Below, piece by piece: positions 5,720-12,898 of a stretch of DNA of 13,303 nucleotides. The number at the start of each line of letters is the position of its first letter. Position 1 is the stretch's first letter. This DNA comes from Dehalococcoidales bacterium (GTDB lineage: Bacteria > Chloroflexota > Dehalococcoidia > Dehalococcoidales > RBG-16-60-22), in contig JAUVXN010000029.1 in NCBI GenBank assembly GCA_030603605.1, forward strand, positions 1 to 13,303, written 5' to 3'. The position numbers and the translations under genes were made by a program. The notes beneath the pieces are model-generated. The model was not told where the DNA came from, ran no database searches, and saw only the letters and a list, made by a program, of their open reading frames with translations.

Positions 5720-8206
5720 CTAATTGCCAAACTTGGGTGGCCTAAACCTTTTGAGACGTAGCGAATTGGATACTACGGTGATAGAGCTGGCGGCCATGGC
5801 TGCCGCTGCCAAAATCGGATTCAGGAAGCCGTAGTCGCCCAAAATAAAGTGAAGCCCTGAAGGGACACCAGTATTCCCGAAGGCAAGGTACAATACCCCC
5901 GCCGCCACCGGGATAAGGGCGGTATTGTAGGCAAAAGCCCAGAAGAGATTCTGCTTAATAGTTCTCATAGTACGTTTGCTTAGGGATATGGCAGTTACAA
6001 TTCCGCCTAAATCGCCGCGAATCAGTGTAATATCCGCGGTCTCCATGGCGACATCAGTGCCGGTACCGATAGCGATGCCCACATCAGATTGTGCCAGGGC
6101 TGGGGCATCGTTTATCCCATCACCCACCATTGCTACCACTTTACCCTCCTGCTGTAGCTTCTTGACCTCCTGAGCTTTATGCTCCGGCAGCACCTCAGCC
6201 AGGGCACGGTCAATACCTACTTCTTGGGCAATAGCCTTAGCGGTACGCCGGTTGTCTCCAGTGAGCATCATCACCTCAATACCCATACTATGTAGCGCAT
6301 CCACGGCTGCTTTGGCATTCGGCTTAAGGGTATCAGCCAGAGCGATGATGCCCACTACCCGGCTATCTATACCCAAAAACATTACTGTCTTACCTTTTAC
6401 CCAGAGGCGTTCGGCTTCTTCCTCCAATCCATACAGAGAAAAGCCTCTGTTCTTTATCAATCTAAGGTTGCCTAGCAGAAGCTTTTTCCCGATCACTAAA
6501 GCCTCGACACCATGTCCAGGGATAGCGTTAAAATCTGAGGCTGAAGGTACTTGCAACTTTTTCTCGGCAGCCGCCTTGACAATAGCCTCACCGAGCGGGT
6601 GCTCCGAGCCATGTTCCGCAGAGGCTGCCAGTCGGAGAACCTCTTCCTGGGAAGAAGAAGGGACAGCGATAATATCGGTTACCTTAGGTTCACCTTGGGT
6701 TAGGGTGCCTGTTTTATCCAGCAGCACAGCACCTATTTGGTGAGACTTCTCCAGTGCCTCAGCACTCCTGATAAGAACACCATGCTCAGCTCCTTTACCG
6801 GTGCCCACGATAATTGCTGTTGGCGTCGCCAGCCCCATAGCGCAGGGGCAGGCGATGACAAGTACAGCCACAAAGTTGAGAATGGCATAGGTAAGAGCCG
6901 GAGTTGGCCCGGTGAGGTACCAGACTATGAAGGTAATGGTGGCAATGCCAATCACTATCGGTACGAAATAGCTGGCAATGATATCAGCCAGCCGCTGAAT
7001 AGGCGCCTTGCTCCCCTGGGCTTCGTCCACCAGCCGGATAATTTGAGCCAGGGTGGTATTCTTGCCTACCCTAGTTGCCTCGAACTTGAAGCTACCTGTC
7101 TTATTGATAGAGGCCCCGATAACTTCATCACCCGCCTTTTTCTCTACAGGAATACTCTCCCCGGTAATCATGGACTCATCAATGCTGGAATAACCCTCAC
7201 GAATAATGCCATCCACGGGTACTCGCTCTCCCGGGCGTACCAGAATGAGGTCACCAACCTGAACATCTTCGACGGAAATTTCCCTTTCCTCACCGTTGCG
7301 GATAACCAGAGCAGTCTTAGGATTCAGGCCGATGAGCTTCTTTATCGCCTCTGAAGTCTGGCCTCTGGCTCGTGTTTCCAGGAAGCGGCCAAGCAGTATT
7401 AGGGTAATAATCATTGCTGACGTGTCAAAGTGGAGGCCAAGCTCTACCTCGGTAGCAGCAAAGAGACCGGGAGAGAGAACAGCTACCATACTGTAAAAGT
7501 AGGCGGCTGAGGTGCCTACAGCCACCAGCGTATTCATATCAGTGGTTTTGTGCCTTAATGCACCCCAGGCCCCCCGGTAGAATCGCCACCCTGCCCAGAA
7601 CTGTACCGGCGTAGCTAGGGCCCAGAGTAAATAGGGCTTCCCGCCGAATGAGGGAACCCACATTAGAGCCATAATTGATGAGGCAAGGATGGCGGCGAAG
7701 ATAAACCTGTTCCTTACACCTCGGAGTTCTCGCTGAGCAGCGGTAGTGACATCTTCTAAGGTCTCTGCCTCCGAGCCGAGTTCATAGCCAGCTTCCTTCA
7801 CTGCCCGCCGCAGGTCAGCTAGCTCCATCCCTTCGGTGTATTCCACAGTGGCTTTCTCTGAAGCCAGATTAACATTGGCTGCAACTACGCCGGGTACACT
7901 TGACAAAGCCTCCTCAACCCGGGCGACACAGGAGGCACAGGTCATCCCGCTTACCGGGAAGATAGACTTCTTGGTGGCTACCCCGTAGCCTATTTGGGAG
8001 ATGGTATGCTTGATTTTGGCGAGGTCTACCTTGGTCGGGTCATACTCTATGGAAGCCTTTTCCGAGGCAAAGCTCACCTTTGCGTGCTCTACCCCAAGCG
8101 TCTCTGCCAGACCCTTCTCGATGGTGGCAGCACAGGTAGTGCAGGTCATCCCGGTTATATGAATACGAGCCTTTTCTGTTTTCTCAGAGTTTGATTTCTC
8201 ACCCAT
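5720..8206 (-). CDS. copA: Copper-exporting P1B-type ATPase
   Basis: The 828-residue membrane pump has two N-terminal heavy-metal domains (GMTCTTC, C22/C25; GMTCASC, C90/C93) and about eight membrane helices. The actuator loop has ITGES (348-352), the transport motif is CPC at 453-455 and the phosphorylation motif is DKTGT starting at D497. SEHPLGE carries the nucleotide-binding H536-P, and GDGINDAP is at 695-702. The AYN (about 759-761) and MAASS (804-808) motifs in the last helices are those of Cu(I) pumps. It exports Cu(I) from the cytoplasm. ATG at 8206 is preferred over an in-frame TTG at 8221 because GGAG lies 9 bases before the ATG. The gene lies 27 bases after the iscU fusion in the same operon, which links copper export to Fe-S assembly, a known target of copper toxicity. 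Confidence 0.95.
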   Translation of the reverse strand: MGEKSNSEKTEKARIHITGMTCTTCAATIEKGLAETLGVEHAKVSFASEKASIEYDPTKVDLAKIKHTISQIGYGVATKKSIFPVSGMTCASCVARVEEALSSVPGVVAANVNLASEKATVEYTEGMELADLRRAVKEAGYELGSEAETLEDVTTAAQRELRGVRNRFIFAAILASSIMALMWVPSFGGKPYLLWALATPVQFWAGWRFYRGAWGALRHKTTDMNTLVAVGTSAAYFYSMVAVLSPGLFAATEVELGLHFDTSAMIITLILLGRFLETRARGQTSEAIKKLIGLNPKTALVIRNGEEREISVEDVQVGDLILVRPGERVPVDGIIREGYSSIDESMITGESIPVEKKAGDEVIGASINKTGSFKFEATRVGKNTTLAQIIRLVDEAQGSKAPIQRLADIIASYFVPIVIGIATITFIVWYLTGPTPALTYAILNFVAVLVIACPCAMGLATPTAIIVGTGKGAEHGVLIRSAEALEKSHQIGAVLLDKTGTLTQGEPKVTDIIAVPSSSQEEVLRLAASAEHGSEHPLGEAIVKAAAEKKLQVPSASDFNAIPGHGVEALVIGKKLLLGNLRLIKNRGFSLYGLEEEAERLWVKGKTVMFLGIDSRVVGIIALADTLKPNAKAAVDALHSMGIEVMMLTGDNRRTAKAIAQEVGIDRALAEVLPEHKAQEVKKLQQEGKVVAMVGDGINDAPALAQSDVGIAIGTGTDVAMETADITLIRGDLGGIVTAISLSKRTMRTIKQNLFWAFAYNTALIPVAAGVLYLAFGNTGVPSGLHFILGDYGFLNPILAAAAMAASSITVVSNSLRLKRFRPPKFGN

Positions 8207-8233
8207 TGCCTCTATCTCCAACCCTGCCGACTT

Positions 8234-8869
8234 CTACTCCACAAATTCAACCGCTACTTCTTGTACATCCCAGAGTGGTTCTAGTTTCTCTGCTATTTCC
8301 TCCTTTATTGCCGAAGCGAACTGGTGCTCCGGAGGCAAGTCGATTACCACGCGGACAGTTCCGTTCTTTATTTCAATATCTCGCACCAGGTTGGTACGCA
8401 CCAAGTCTAATCCAGCCATAGGGTTCATAACTTTCTTGAGGCGCTTACGTACCGTCTCCACCGTGGTTGGCTTTCTCTCCTTGACCAGGCCGTGGCGCTC
8501 TTCATAGTTTTCAATCGCCGAACGTAAACCCTCTACGGCAAGTACCGAGCAGTGTACCTTAATTTTCGGAAGTCCTCCCAGAGCTTCTGAAGCTTCCTTC
8601 CAGGTAATCTTCTTGGCTTCATCCAGTGTCTTTCCCTTAGCCAGTTCGGTAATGATGGAACCAGTGGCAATGTTGGAAGCACAGCCGTAAGATTCAAACT
8701 TGATGTCTGTGAGTTTATTCGTATTGGGGTCAACACTTATATAGACTGCAACCATATCGCCGCAGGCCGGACTGCCTTCTATCGCCTTACCGTCAGCGTT
8801 CTCAATCTTACCCACATTGCGGGGATGGCGAAAGTGTTCCAGTACCGTTTCACTATATGGAAATTTCAT
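8234..8869 (-). CDS. IscU-type Fe-S scaffold fused to a DUF59/Mrp-N-like domain
   Basis: Residues 1-125 are an IscU scaffold with all three cluster ligands (C36 in ACGDM, C63 in YGCASN, C107 in VHCSVLA) and the conserved D38 and H106. Residues about 137-211 form a second domain with the MIP18/DUF59 pattern, as found at the N-terminus of Mrp/ApbC carriers: VRKRLKKV, NPMAGLDLV, TNLVRDIEI, VRVVIDLPP, EEIAEKLEPL and VQEVAVEF. Here the usual DPE is NPM and the usual cysteine is absent. This is not the Nfu CxxC domain found in NifU. The protein probably builds clusters and may use the second domain to dock a transfer partner. It starts at 8869 after GGAGGGCAGGAG, 11 bases behind the desulfurase-like gene. 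Confidence 0.85.
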   Translation of the reverse strand: MKFPYSETVLEHFRHPRNVGKIENADGKAIEGSPACGDMVAVYISVDPNTNKLTDIKFESYGCASNIATGSIITELAKGKTLDEAKKITWKEASEALGGLPKIKVHCSVLAVEGLRSAIENYEERHGLVKERKPTTVETVRKRLKKVMNPMAGLDLVRTNLVRDIEIKNGTVRVVIDLPPEHQFASAIKEEIAEKLEPLWDVQEVAVEFVE

Positions 8870-8880
8870 CTCCTGCCCTC

Positions 8881-10059
8881 CTATTTTTCGTTCTCTTTGC
8901 TCAACGGGCTGATACTTCTCAGCTCCTGCACCACCTCAGCCAGTGTCTGGACTACGGCGTCGACGTCTTCCATGGTGTTGTAACGTCCGAAGGTAAAGCG
9001 TATTGAACCGTGTGCCCTTTCGTGATCACCACCAATTCCGAAGATAACGTGACTGCCCTCCAGAGAGCGACTGAAACAGGCAGAACCGGTACTAACGGCA
9101 AAACCATGCATATCCAGATGCAGGGTGATAGATTCACCCTCTATGAAATGGAACGAGATATTAGCGTTCTGCGGGAGCCTCTTCCAGCGATGGCCATTGA
9201 GGGTAGTATCCGGTATCTTGGCAAGGATGCGGTCAATAACACGGTCACGCATTGCTTGTAGCTGCTCAGTTTCCTGGGCGGTAATCAGTTCTACCGCTTT
9301 GGCGAATCCCACTGCGCCGGGTATGTTTTCGAGCCCCGCCCGAAGGCCAAACTCCTGAAATCCTCCATCTACCCACTTGGCTATTCTTGTCCCTTGACGG
9401 ATGTACAGCCCCCCTATGCCTTTTGGCCCGTGGATGGTATGACCAGACACCGTGATTAAATCCGCAGGTATCCTCTTCACGTTGAGGGGGACCCGCGTAA
9501 AGGTATGAGTGGCATCGGTGTGAAAAAGTACCTCTTTTTCACGGCAGATGCGACCGATATTTTCAATATCCTGAATGGTGCCAATCTCCTGGTTGGCATG
9601 CTGGACGGAAACCAGAATGGTTTCGTTTGTAATAGAATCTCTAAGCTTATCAAGGTCCACAAAGCCATCATTATCTACATCCAGATAAGTCACATGGAAC
9701 CCCTGCTTCTCGAGGGCTCTGGCACTGTTAAGTACAGGGAAATCTTCGATTTTGGAGACAATTAGGTGTTTCCCTTTCCTGCTACCAAGAACCAGCGCCA
9801 CTCCCTTCAGGGCAATGTTTGAGGATTCGGTACTTCCTGAGGTGAAAATGAACTCTTCAGGCGCTGCTCCCAGGGCCACAGCAAGGGCTTCCCTGGTACC
9901 GTCCAGGACCTCTCGAGCTTCTATGCCCTGAGAATAGGCGAACTCCGAGGTAGCCACAGCGTACTTATCGAAGAAGTACGGCTTCATTGCCTCCAGTACC
10001 CGTTCGTCCAAACGGGTGGCTGCTGAATTGTCCAGATATACCTGTCGTCTGTCTAACAT
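8881..10059 (-). CDS. NifS/IscS-like protein lacking the PLP lysine
   Basis: This 392-residue protein has the full-length class V aminotransferase/cysteine desulfurase fold: YLDNSAAT at 8-15, TSGSTESSN, HANQEIGTIQ, TDAT and GPKGIGGLY. C328 in STGSACFS and the RFTFGR end are also present. The catalytic cysteine is kept, but the Schiff-base lysine is Thr208 (SGHTIHGPKG instead of SxHKxxGPKG; the codon is ACC). The His that stacks on PLP is Asp106 (IEDFPVL), the DAxQ glutamine is His185, and the phosphate-binding Thr of RSGT is Leu (RAGLEN). Normal PLP-dependent desulfuration is therefore unlikely. From memory, the Archaeoglobus fulgidus IscS also lacks this lysine and still binds IscU. Located between the dsrE2-like and iscU genes, it may carry sulfur on C328 or act as a scaffold. 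The start at 10059 follows GGAGG. Confidence 0.88.
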   Translation of the reverse strand: MLDRRQVYLDNSAATRLDERVLEAMKPYFFDKYAVATSEFAYSQGIEAREVLDGTREALAVALGAAPEEFIFTSGSTESSNIALKGVALVLGSRKGKHLIVSKIEDFPVLNSARALEKQGFHVTYLDVDNDGFVDLDKLRDSITNETILVSVQHANQEIGTIQDIENIGRICREKEVLFHTDATHTFTRVPLNVKRIPADLITVSGHTIHGPKGIGGLYIRQGTRIAKWVDGGFQEFGLRAGLENIPGAVGFAKAVELITAQETEQLQAMRDRVIDRILAKIPDTTLNGHRWKRLPQNANISFHFIEGESITLHLDMHGFAVSTGSACFSRSLEGSHVIFGIGGDHERAHGSIRFTFGRYNTMEDVDAVVQTLAEVVQELRSISPLSKENEK

Positions 10060-10071
10060 GTCTTCCTCCCG

Positions 10072-10491
10072 TTATATAAAGAGGGTCACTGTTGATCCTC
10101 TGGCCTCATTTATGTAAGTGCCCACCGCACAGTATTCCGTTATCAAGTCATCACGGAGGTCTTCTTTCTTTATCCCCATTATTTCCATGGTCATGTCGCA
10201 GGCCAGAATTTTACCTCCCAGCTCCTTAAAGTCCTGCAGAAGCTTCTCCAGAGAGACCACGCCAACCTTTTTCATCTTCCGTTTCACCATCCACTTGCCG
10301 AGCCCCAGCATGTTCATCTTGGAGAGCGGCCCCTTTTCCAACCCGCCTTTCTTGAGGCGCTGGAGCCCCCAGAAAGTGAAGTAAAGTGACGCTTCCATTC
10401 CCATTGCCAGTGCCCCATTGGCTATGATGAGAGCGCTGTAAACTTTGTCCATATCGCCACTGTGAACTATAATGGTAGCCTTATCAGCCAT
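10072..10491 (-). CDS. DsrE/DsrF-like sulfur-carrier protein (DsrE2 type)
   Basis: The 139-residue protein has the DsrE/F/H-like fold: an N-terminal beta strand and helix with ATIIVHSGDMDKVYSALIIANGALAMG, a basic middle segment (about 44-75), then KILACDMTMEIMGI with C98 and a second conserved cysteine, C121, in TEYCAVGTYINEA. The C-x-M-x-M-x-x-M-G-I pattern is typical of DsrE2-like proteins, which hold persulfide sulfur and work with TusA in cytoplasmic sulfur relay. The ATG at 10491 has AAGGAGGA upstream; it lies 15 bases after tusA and 12 bases before the desulfurase-like gene. It probably passes sulfur between TusA and the Fe-S assembly proteins. Direction of flow is unknown. Confidence 0.85.
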   Translation of the reverse strand: MADKATIIVHSGDMDKVYSALIIANGALAMGMEASLYFTFWGLQRLKKGGLEKGPLSKMNMLGLGKWMVKRKMKKVGVVSLEKLLQDFKELGGKILACDMTMEIMGIKKEDLRDDLITEYCAVGTYINEARGSTVTLFI

Positions 10492-10506
10492 GGTTATTTC
10501 CTCCTT

Positions 10507-10728
10507 CTACCTGCGGATTTTAATCTTCCATACACCGTCTTTTTCCTGAATATCGATAAGTTCCAGTCCCAAAGCCTTGACAGCCATGGGTATTTCTTTC
10601 TTGGAAGAGGGATGTGTTCCGACAACCTCGACTATGTCACCTTCCTTTGCCTTCCTCAAAGCCTTGCGGGCTTCAACTAAAGGGACCGGGCAGGTTTCAC
10701 CTGTGCAGTCCACCTTTATCTCAGCCAT
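10507..10728 (-). CDS. TusA/SirA-like sulfur carrier
   Basis: The 73-residue protein is a full-length TusA-family protein: beta strand IKVDCTG, the CPxP motif as CPVP with catalytic C13, then the helix LVEARKALRKA and two strands ending in WKIKIRR. An extra cysteine (C8) precedes the motif, as in many anaerobe homologues. TusA proteins carry persulfide on the CPxP cysteine and deliver it to partner enzymes. It is the first gene of the operon tusA-dsrE2-nifS-like-iscU-copA-YHS, with GGAGG upstream of the ATG at 10728. Together with the DsrE2-like protein it could supply sulfur to the lysine-less desulfurase-like protein or to the scaffold. Confidence 0.92.
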   Translation of the reverse strand: MAEIKVDCTGETCPVPLVEARKALRKAKEGDIVEVVGTHPSSKKEIPMAVKALGLELIDIQEKDGVWKIKIRR

Positions 10729-10800
10729 TCCTTATTCCCTCCGTGTAGATTCAAATATGCTGTCTTGATTTATTACCCACATTTTTACCACCTTAACCCT

Positions 10801-10816
10801 TTATCTTGCAAGATAA
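10801..10816. promoter_or_regulatory. 16-bp perfect palindrome over the predicted tusA start point
   Basis: TTATCTTGCAAGATAA reads the same on both strands over all 16 bases. It begins at the last base of the TACAAT -10 and covers the predicted transcription start of the tusA operon, an ideal place for a dimeric repressor. The binding protein is not known and no repressor gene is visible nearby. A metal or Fe-S responsive regulator would suit the operon content. Confidence 0.6.
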
Positions 10817-10858
10817 TTGTACGCCAGGAAATAGCCATCTGTATATGATTTATATCAT
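10816..10858 (-). promoter_or_regulatory. Promoter of the tusA operon with a Crp/Fnr-type site
   Basis: ATGAT-TTAT-ATCAT (10845-10858) is a perfect 5-bp-arm dyad with a 4-base spacer, almost the same as the site at 3172-3187. On the minus strand a near-consensus -10, TACAAT, lies at 10821-10816, which predicts a start near 10809-10810 and puts the dyad centre (10851.5) at about -41.5 to -42.5. The leader to tusA would be about 80 bases. A weaker alternative is TTGCAA (10811-10806) with TAAAAA (10787-10782), 18 bases apart. Confidence 0.68.
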
Positions 10859-11058
10859 GCTTTAGTGATGAAGCTAAGAATATGTTATCTGGGTAGGGAA
10901 GGAAGCTGAACCTGCGGAGTGAACAAGCCGCTCAATGGTTCACTGCCACTTGCTCCCGGCGGTGGTGTGGTATGAAGTCTGGATGCCGTCAATCGTCTTT
11001 TTCATAAACAGATGCATTACCTCTGGAGGATGGAAAAGGATGCAATTACTTCCTCTGA
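10859..11058. other. Stretch with no recognisable gene
   Basis: I see no credible coding region or RNA gene in these 200 bases. The only structure noticed is a 7-bp inverted repeat AGTGAAC/GTTCACT (10918-10924 and 10938-10944, 13-base loop), which is weak. The stretch lies between the tusA promoter and the transposase fragment and may be debris of the same insertion. Confidence 0.5.
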
Positions 11059-11061
11059 TAT

Positions 11062-11080
11062 AACAAAAGCCCCTTTTGTT
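11062..11080. repeat. Short hairpin AACAAAAG-CCC-CTTTTGTT
   Basis: Eight perfectly paired bases flank a 3-base loop. It lies just before the transposase fragment. It is not followed by a long T run on either strand, so terminator function is doubtful; it could be part of an old insertion-element end. Confidence 0.45.
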
Positions 11081-11088
11081 TCATACTG

Positions 11089-11325
11089 AAGCTTCAATTC
11101 AATAAACGGCTGAGGCTAGAGTTTCACGGGGCCAGTATCACCTCGGATGCGGGGTTGCTGGCCTGTCGAAAACTGGATGGGGTGTTGGGATTGGTGGAGA
11201 TGGCACTGGCCTATCTGCAGGAGATCCGTGGAGGCAGGAATGTGCAGCATGAACTGGTGCCCTTGTTGCGGCAGTCACAGAGGAAGCATCGCCTCCTTTT
11301 GGGTGGAGAGCTTCGCCAGCGCTGA
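11089..11325 (+). pseudogene. Transposase N-terminal remnant, IS1380-like
   Basis: The frame of codons 11101-11103 onward, ending at TGA 11323-11325, reads FHGASITSDAGLLACRKLD, GVLGLVEMA and then GGRNVQHELVPLLRQS. These are hallmarks of the N-terminus of IS1380-type DDE transposases (SDAGLLxxRELDexLGL and GRNxQHxLVxLLRQS). The match breaks off after LLRQS; the next 15 residues (QRKHRLLLGG...) do not continue the family and the frame stops. There is no convincing start codon or ribosome site, and the remaining 300 or so residues and both inverted-repeat ends are missing. It is therefore a dead fragment left by an old insertion and later deletion. An upstream in-frame stop (TGA 11056-11058) bounds it. 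Confidence 0.7.
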
Positions 11326-11398
11326 TAGACGAGGATTTTAGGGGCTGCGGTGTACCGCTCACACGGTCTAAGGCTACCGCAAGCCTCCGACATGGAGA
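11326..11398. other. Stretch with no recognisable gene, possible insertion debris
   Basis: The sequence between the transposase fragment and the promoter at 11399 shows no coding or RNA signature that I can recognise. It may derive from the same mobile element. Confidence 0.4.
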
Positions 11399-11427
11399 TT
11401 GACAACCAGGCACCACGGGCATATTAT
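11399..11427 (+). promoter_or_regulatory. Sigma-70-type promoter of the bactofilin-like gene
   Basis: A perfect TTGACA (11399-11404), a 17-base spacer and TATTAT (11422-11427) predict a start near 11434, leaving a leader of about 83 bases before the ATG at 11517. Confidence 0.75.
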
Positions 11428-11451
11428 TGGTGACAGGAACGATGAGGGCCA

Positions 11452-11498
11452 GAATTGCCTTATCGCGAGTTGAAATGGGAAATCCCAAATAGCAATTC
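11452..11498 (+). promoter_or_regulatory. Nested inverted repeats in the mRNA leader
   Basis: GAATTGC (11452-11458) pairs with GCAATTC (11492-11498), enclosing a smaller TGGGA/TCCCA stem (11476-11480 and 11483-11487). The outer stem ends a few bases before the GGAAGGAGG ribosome site (11502-11510), so folding could influence translation or mRNA stability. It does not match any riboswitch class I know. Confidence 0.4.
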
Positions 11499-11516
11499 CA
11501 GGGAAGGAGGTTAGCT

Positions 11517-12731
11517 ATGGCAAGACAAGTTTTTAGAATATCGACTATCGCCCTTACGTTTACATTACTGATGCTATTTTCAGCAACACCAGTTCTGGCA
11601 TTTGATGCTCGAGAGGGAGACACAATCACCATCTCCGGCGGAGAGGTGGTTGATGATGACCTGTACATAGTCGCCGGGACCATTACTGTTGATGGCACAG
11701 TTAACGGCGACCTCTGGGCTGTCGGTAACACTATTATCGTCAATGGCCCAGTTGAAGGCAGTGTCATGGCCGCGGGCAGGACAATTAGCATCAATGGTGA
11801 TGTTGGCCATGCTGTGCGGGCAGCCGGCGAAACCGTAATTATTAATAGTGATGTTAACGGCGATGTCATGGTTGGTTGTGGCCAGGTGAACATAGCCAGC
11901 ACAGCCACAGTTGGCGGCGATCTACTTTTAGGTGTCGGAAATGCGCGCATTGACGGACTTATTGAAGGGATAATTAAAGGTGGTGGAGGAGGTGTCACGA
12001 TAAGTGGCGAGGTGAGGGGTAATGTCGATCTCAAGGTTGAGAACCTTACAATATTGCCCACAGCAAATATCCAGGGTGACCTGGTCTATACCAGCGAGGA
12101 GGAGGCTGATATTCAATCCGGCGCTCGAATCGGCGGTGCAACCACTCATAACCTGCCTGAAGTGAAGGAGAGCCGAGCCAGAGATTTTCCTTTCGTCCTT
12201 TTCTCTGGTATAGGAGGCAAGGTAATAGGTTTCCTTATGGCTTTTATAGCAGGGTTGGTTATTATTCTACTTGTCCCAGGAAGGTTGAAATCTATCGCAG
12301 ATTCAATACGCACCAGGCCAGGACCAAGCGCCGGGTGGGGAGCTCTCGCCCTGTTCGTTACTCCCATCGCTGCTGTAATAGTGTGCATTACAATTATCGG
12401 TATACCTGTCGGTTTGATTGCACTGGCTCTCTGGGGAATAGCCTTCTATCTGGCCCAAATCCCCGTGGGTTTGTTTATTGGCAGGTGGATTATCGGGCAC
12501 TTCAGAAATGTGGAAAGCAAGGCTCTCATGATCGGAGCCCTGGCTTTGGGTCTTGTCATTCTAAAGCTCCTGGGGCTAATCCCACACCTGGTGGGGTTAT
12601 TCAGTGGTGTGGTTGGTTTCGTTTTGGTGTGGTTATCCATTGTTGTAGCTGTTGCCCTTTTTGGCATGGGAGCGGTAGTAGTCTCAATAAGGAAGTGGCG
12701 AGCTAAGAAGAGAGAGGCGGCTTTGGCTTAG
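11517..12731 (+). CDS. Bactofilin-like polymer-forming protein with C-terminal membrane domain
   Basis: The 404-residue protein has an N-terminal signal peptide (about 1-28, cleavage likely after VLA). Residues 31-200 form a region of roughly 18-20 residue repeats of the form AxGxTIxVxGxVxGDL (for example VAGTITVDGTVNGDL and AVGNTIIVNGPVEGSV). A C-terminal half with about five or six hydrophobic helices (about 231-255, 273-300, 300-325, 337-360, 362-390) ends in a basic tail. The repeats resemble the right-handed beta helix of bactofilins; this signal-peptide plus membrane-domain version would place the helix outside the membrane. Its role (envelope scaffold or adhesion) is inferred only. The strong GGAGG site fixes the start. 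Its stop overlaps the stop of the convergent small membrane gene by four bases. Confidence 0.85.
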   Translation: MARQVFRISTIALTFTLLMLFSATPVLAFDAREGDTITISGGEVVDDDLYIVAGTITVDGTVNGDLWAVGNTIIVNGPVEGSVMAAGRTISINGDVGHAVRAAGETVIINSDVNGDVMVGCGQVNIASTATVGGDLLLGVGNARIDGLIEGIIKGGGGGVTISGEVRGNVDLKVENLTILPTANIQGDLVYTSEEEADIQSGARIGGATTHNLPEVKESRARDFPFVLFSGIGGKVIGFLMAFIAGLVIILLVPGRLKSIADSIRTRPGPSAGWGALALFVTPIAAVIVCITIIGIPVGLIALALWGIAFYLAQIPVGLFIGRWIIGHFRNVESKALMIGALALGLVILKLLGLIPHLVGLFSGVVGFVLVWLSIVVAVALFGMGAVVVSIRKWRAKKREAALA

Positions 12732-12898
12732 CTACGGGCTCTCCACGTACAGGCTAAAATGGCGAGCCCCACAATATTCGCAGCGGCGAATGTTAGTGTG
12801 GCAGTTCTCCCCCAATCGAAAATGAGCTCATTGATTATAAGACCAAGAGTGCCAATGGCGAGTAGGACAAATGCGCTCAACTTAATAGCTTCTCTCAT
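12728..12898 (-). CDS. Small two-helix membrane protein
   Basis: The 56-residue protein has two hydrophobic segments (about 6-25 and 33-51) separated by a short polar loop with NELIFDWGR, and ends in a basic WRARS tail. It is likely a small integral membrane protein; similar unnamed proteins are common in bacteria and no function is known. The ATG at 12898 is supported by GGAGGT about 7 bases upstream. The same frame stays open upstream through the methyltransferase remnant, so a fused product is possible, but the ribosome site argues for independent translation. It ends tail-to-tail with the bactofilin-like gene; the two stop codons share bases 12729-12730. Confidence 0.65.
   Translation of the reverse strand: MREAIKLSAFVLLAIGTLGLIINELIFDWGRTATLTFAAANIVGLAILACTWRARS

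Noticed and set aside
8207..8221. Upstream TTG start for copA
   Set aside because: The ATG at 8206 has better ribosome-site spacing; the TTG has none.
10782..10811. Alternative tusA promoter TTGCAA-N18-TAAAAA
   Set aside because: It is weaker than TACAAT with the activator site upstream. It is kept only as a secondary possibility in the promoter entry.
11147..11341. Plus-strand 64-codon frame rich in Trp and Cys
   Set aside because: It overlaps the transposase remnant in a different frame. The transposase frame gives recognisable family motifs; this one does not.
11138..12061. Long minus-strand open frame of 307 codons
   Set aside because: It runs antisense to the bactofilin-like repeats and the transposase scar, its residues are low-complexity Pro/Ser/Thr-rich, and it has no ribosome site. 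The plus-strand gene explains the openness.
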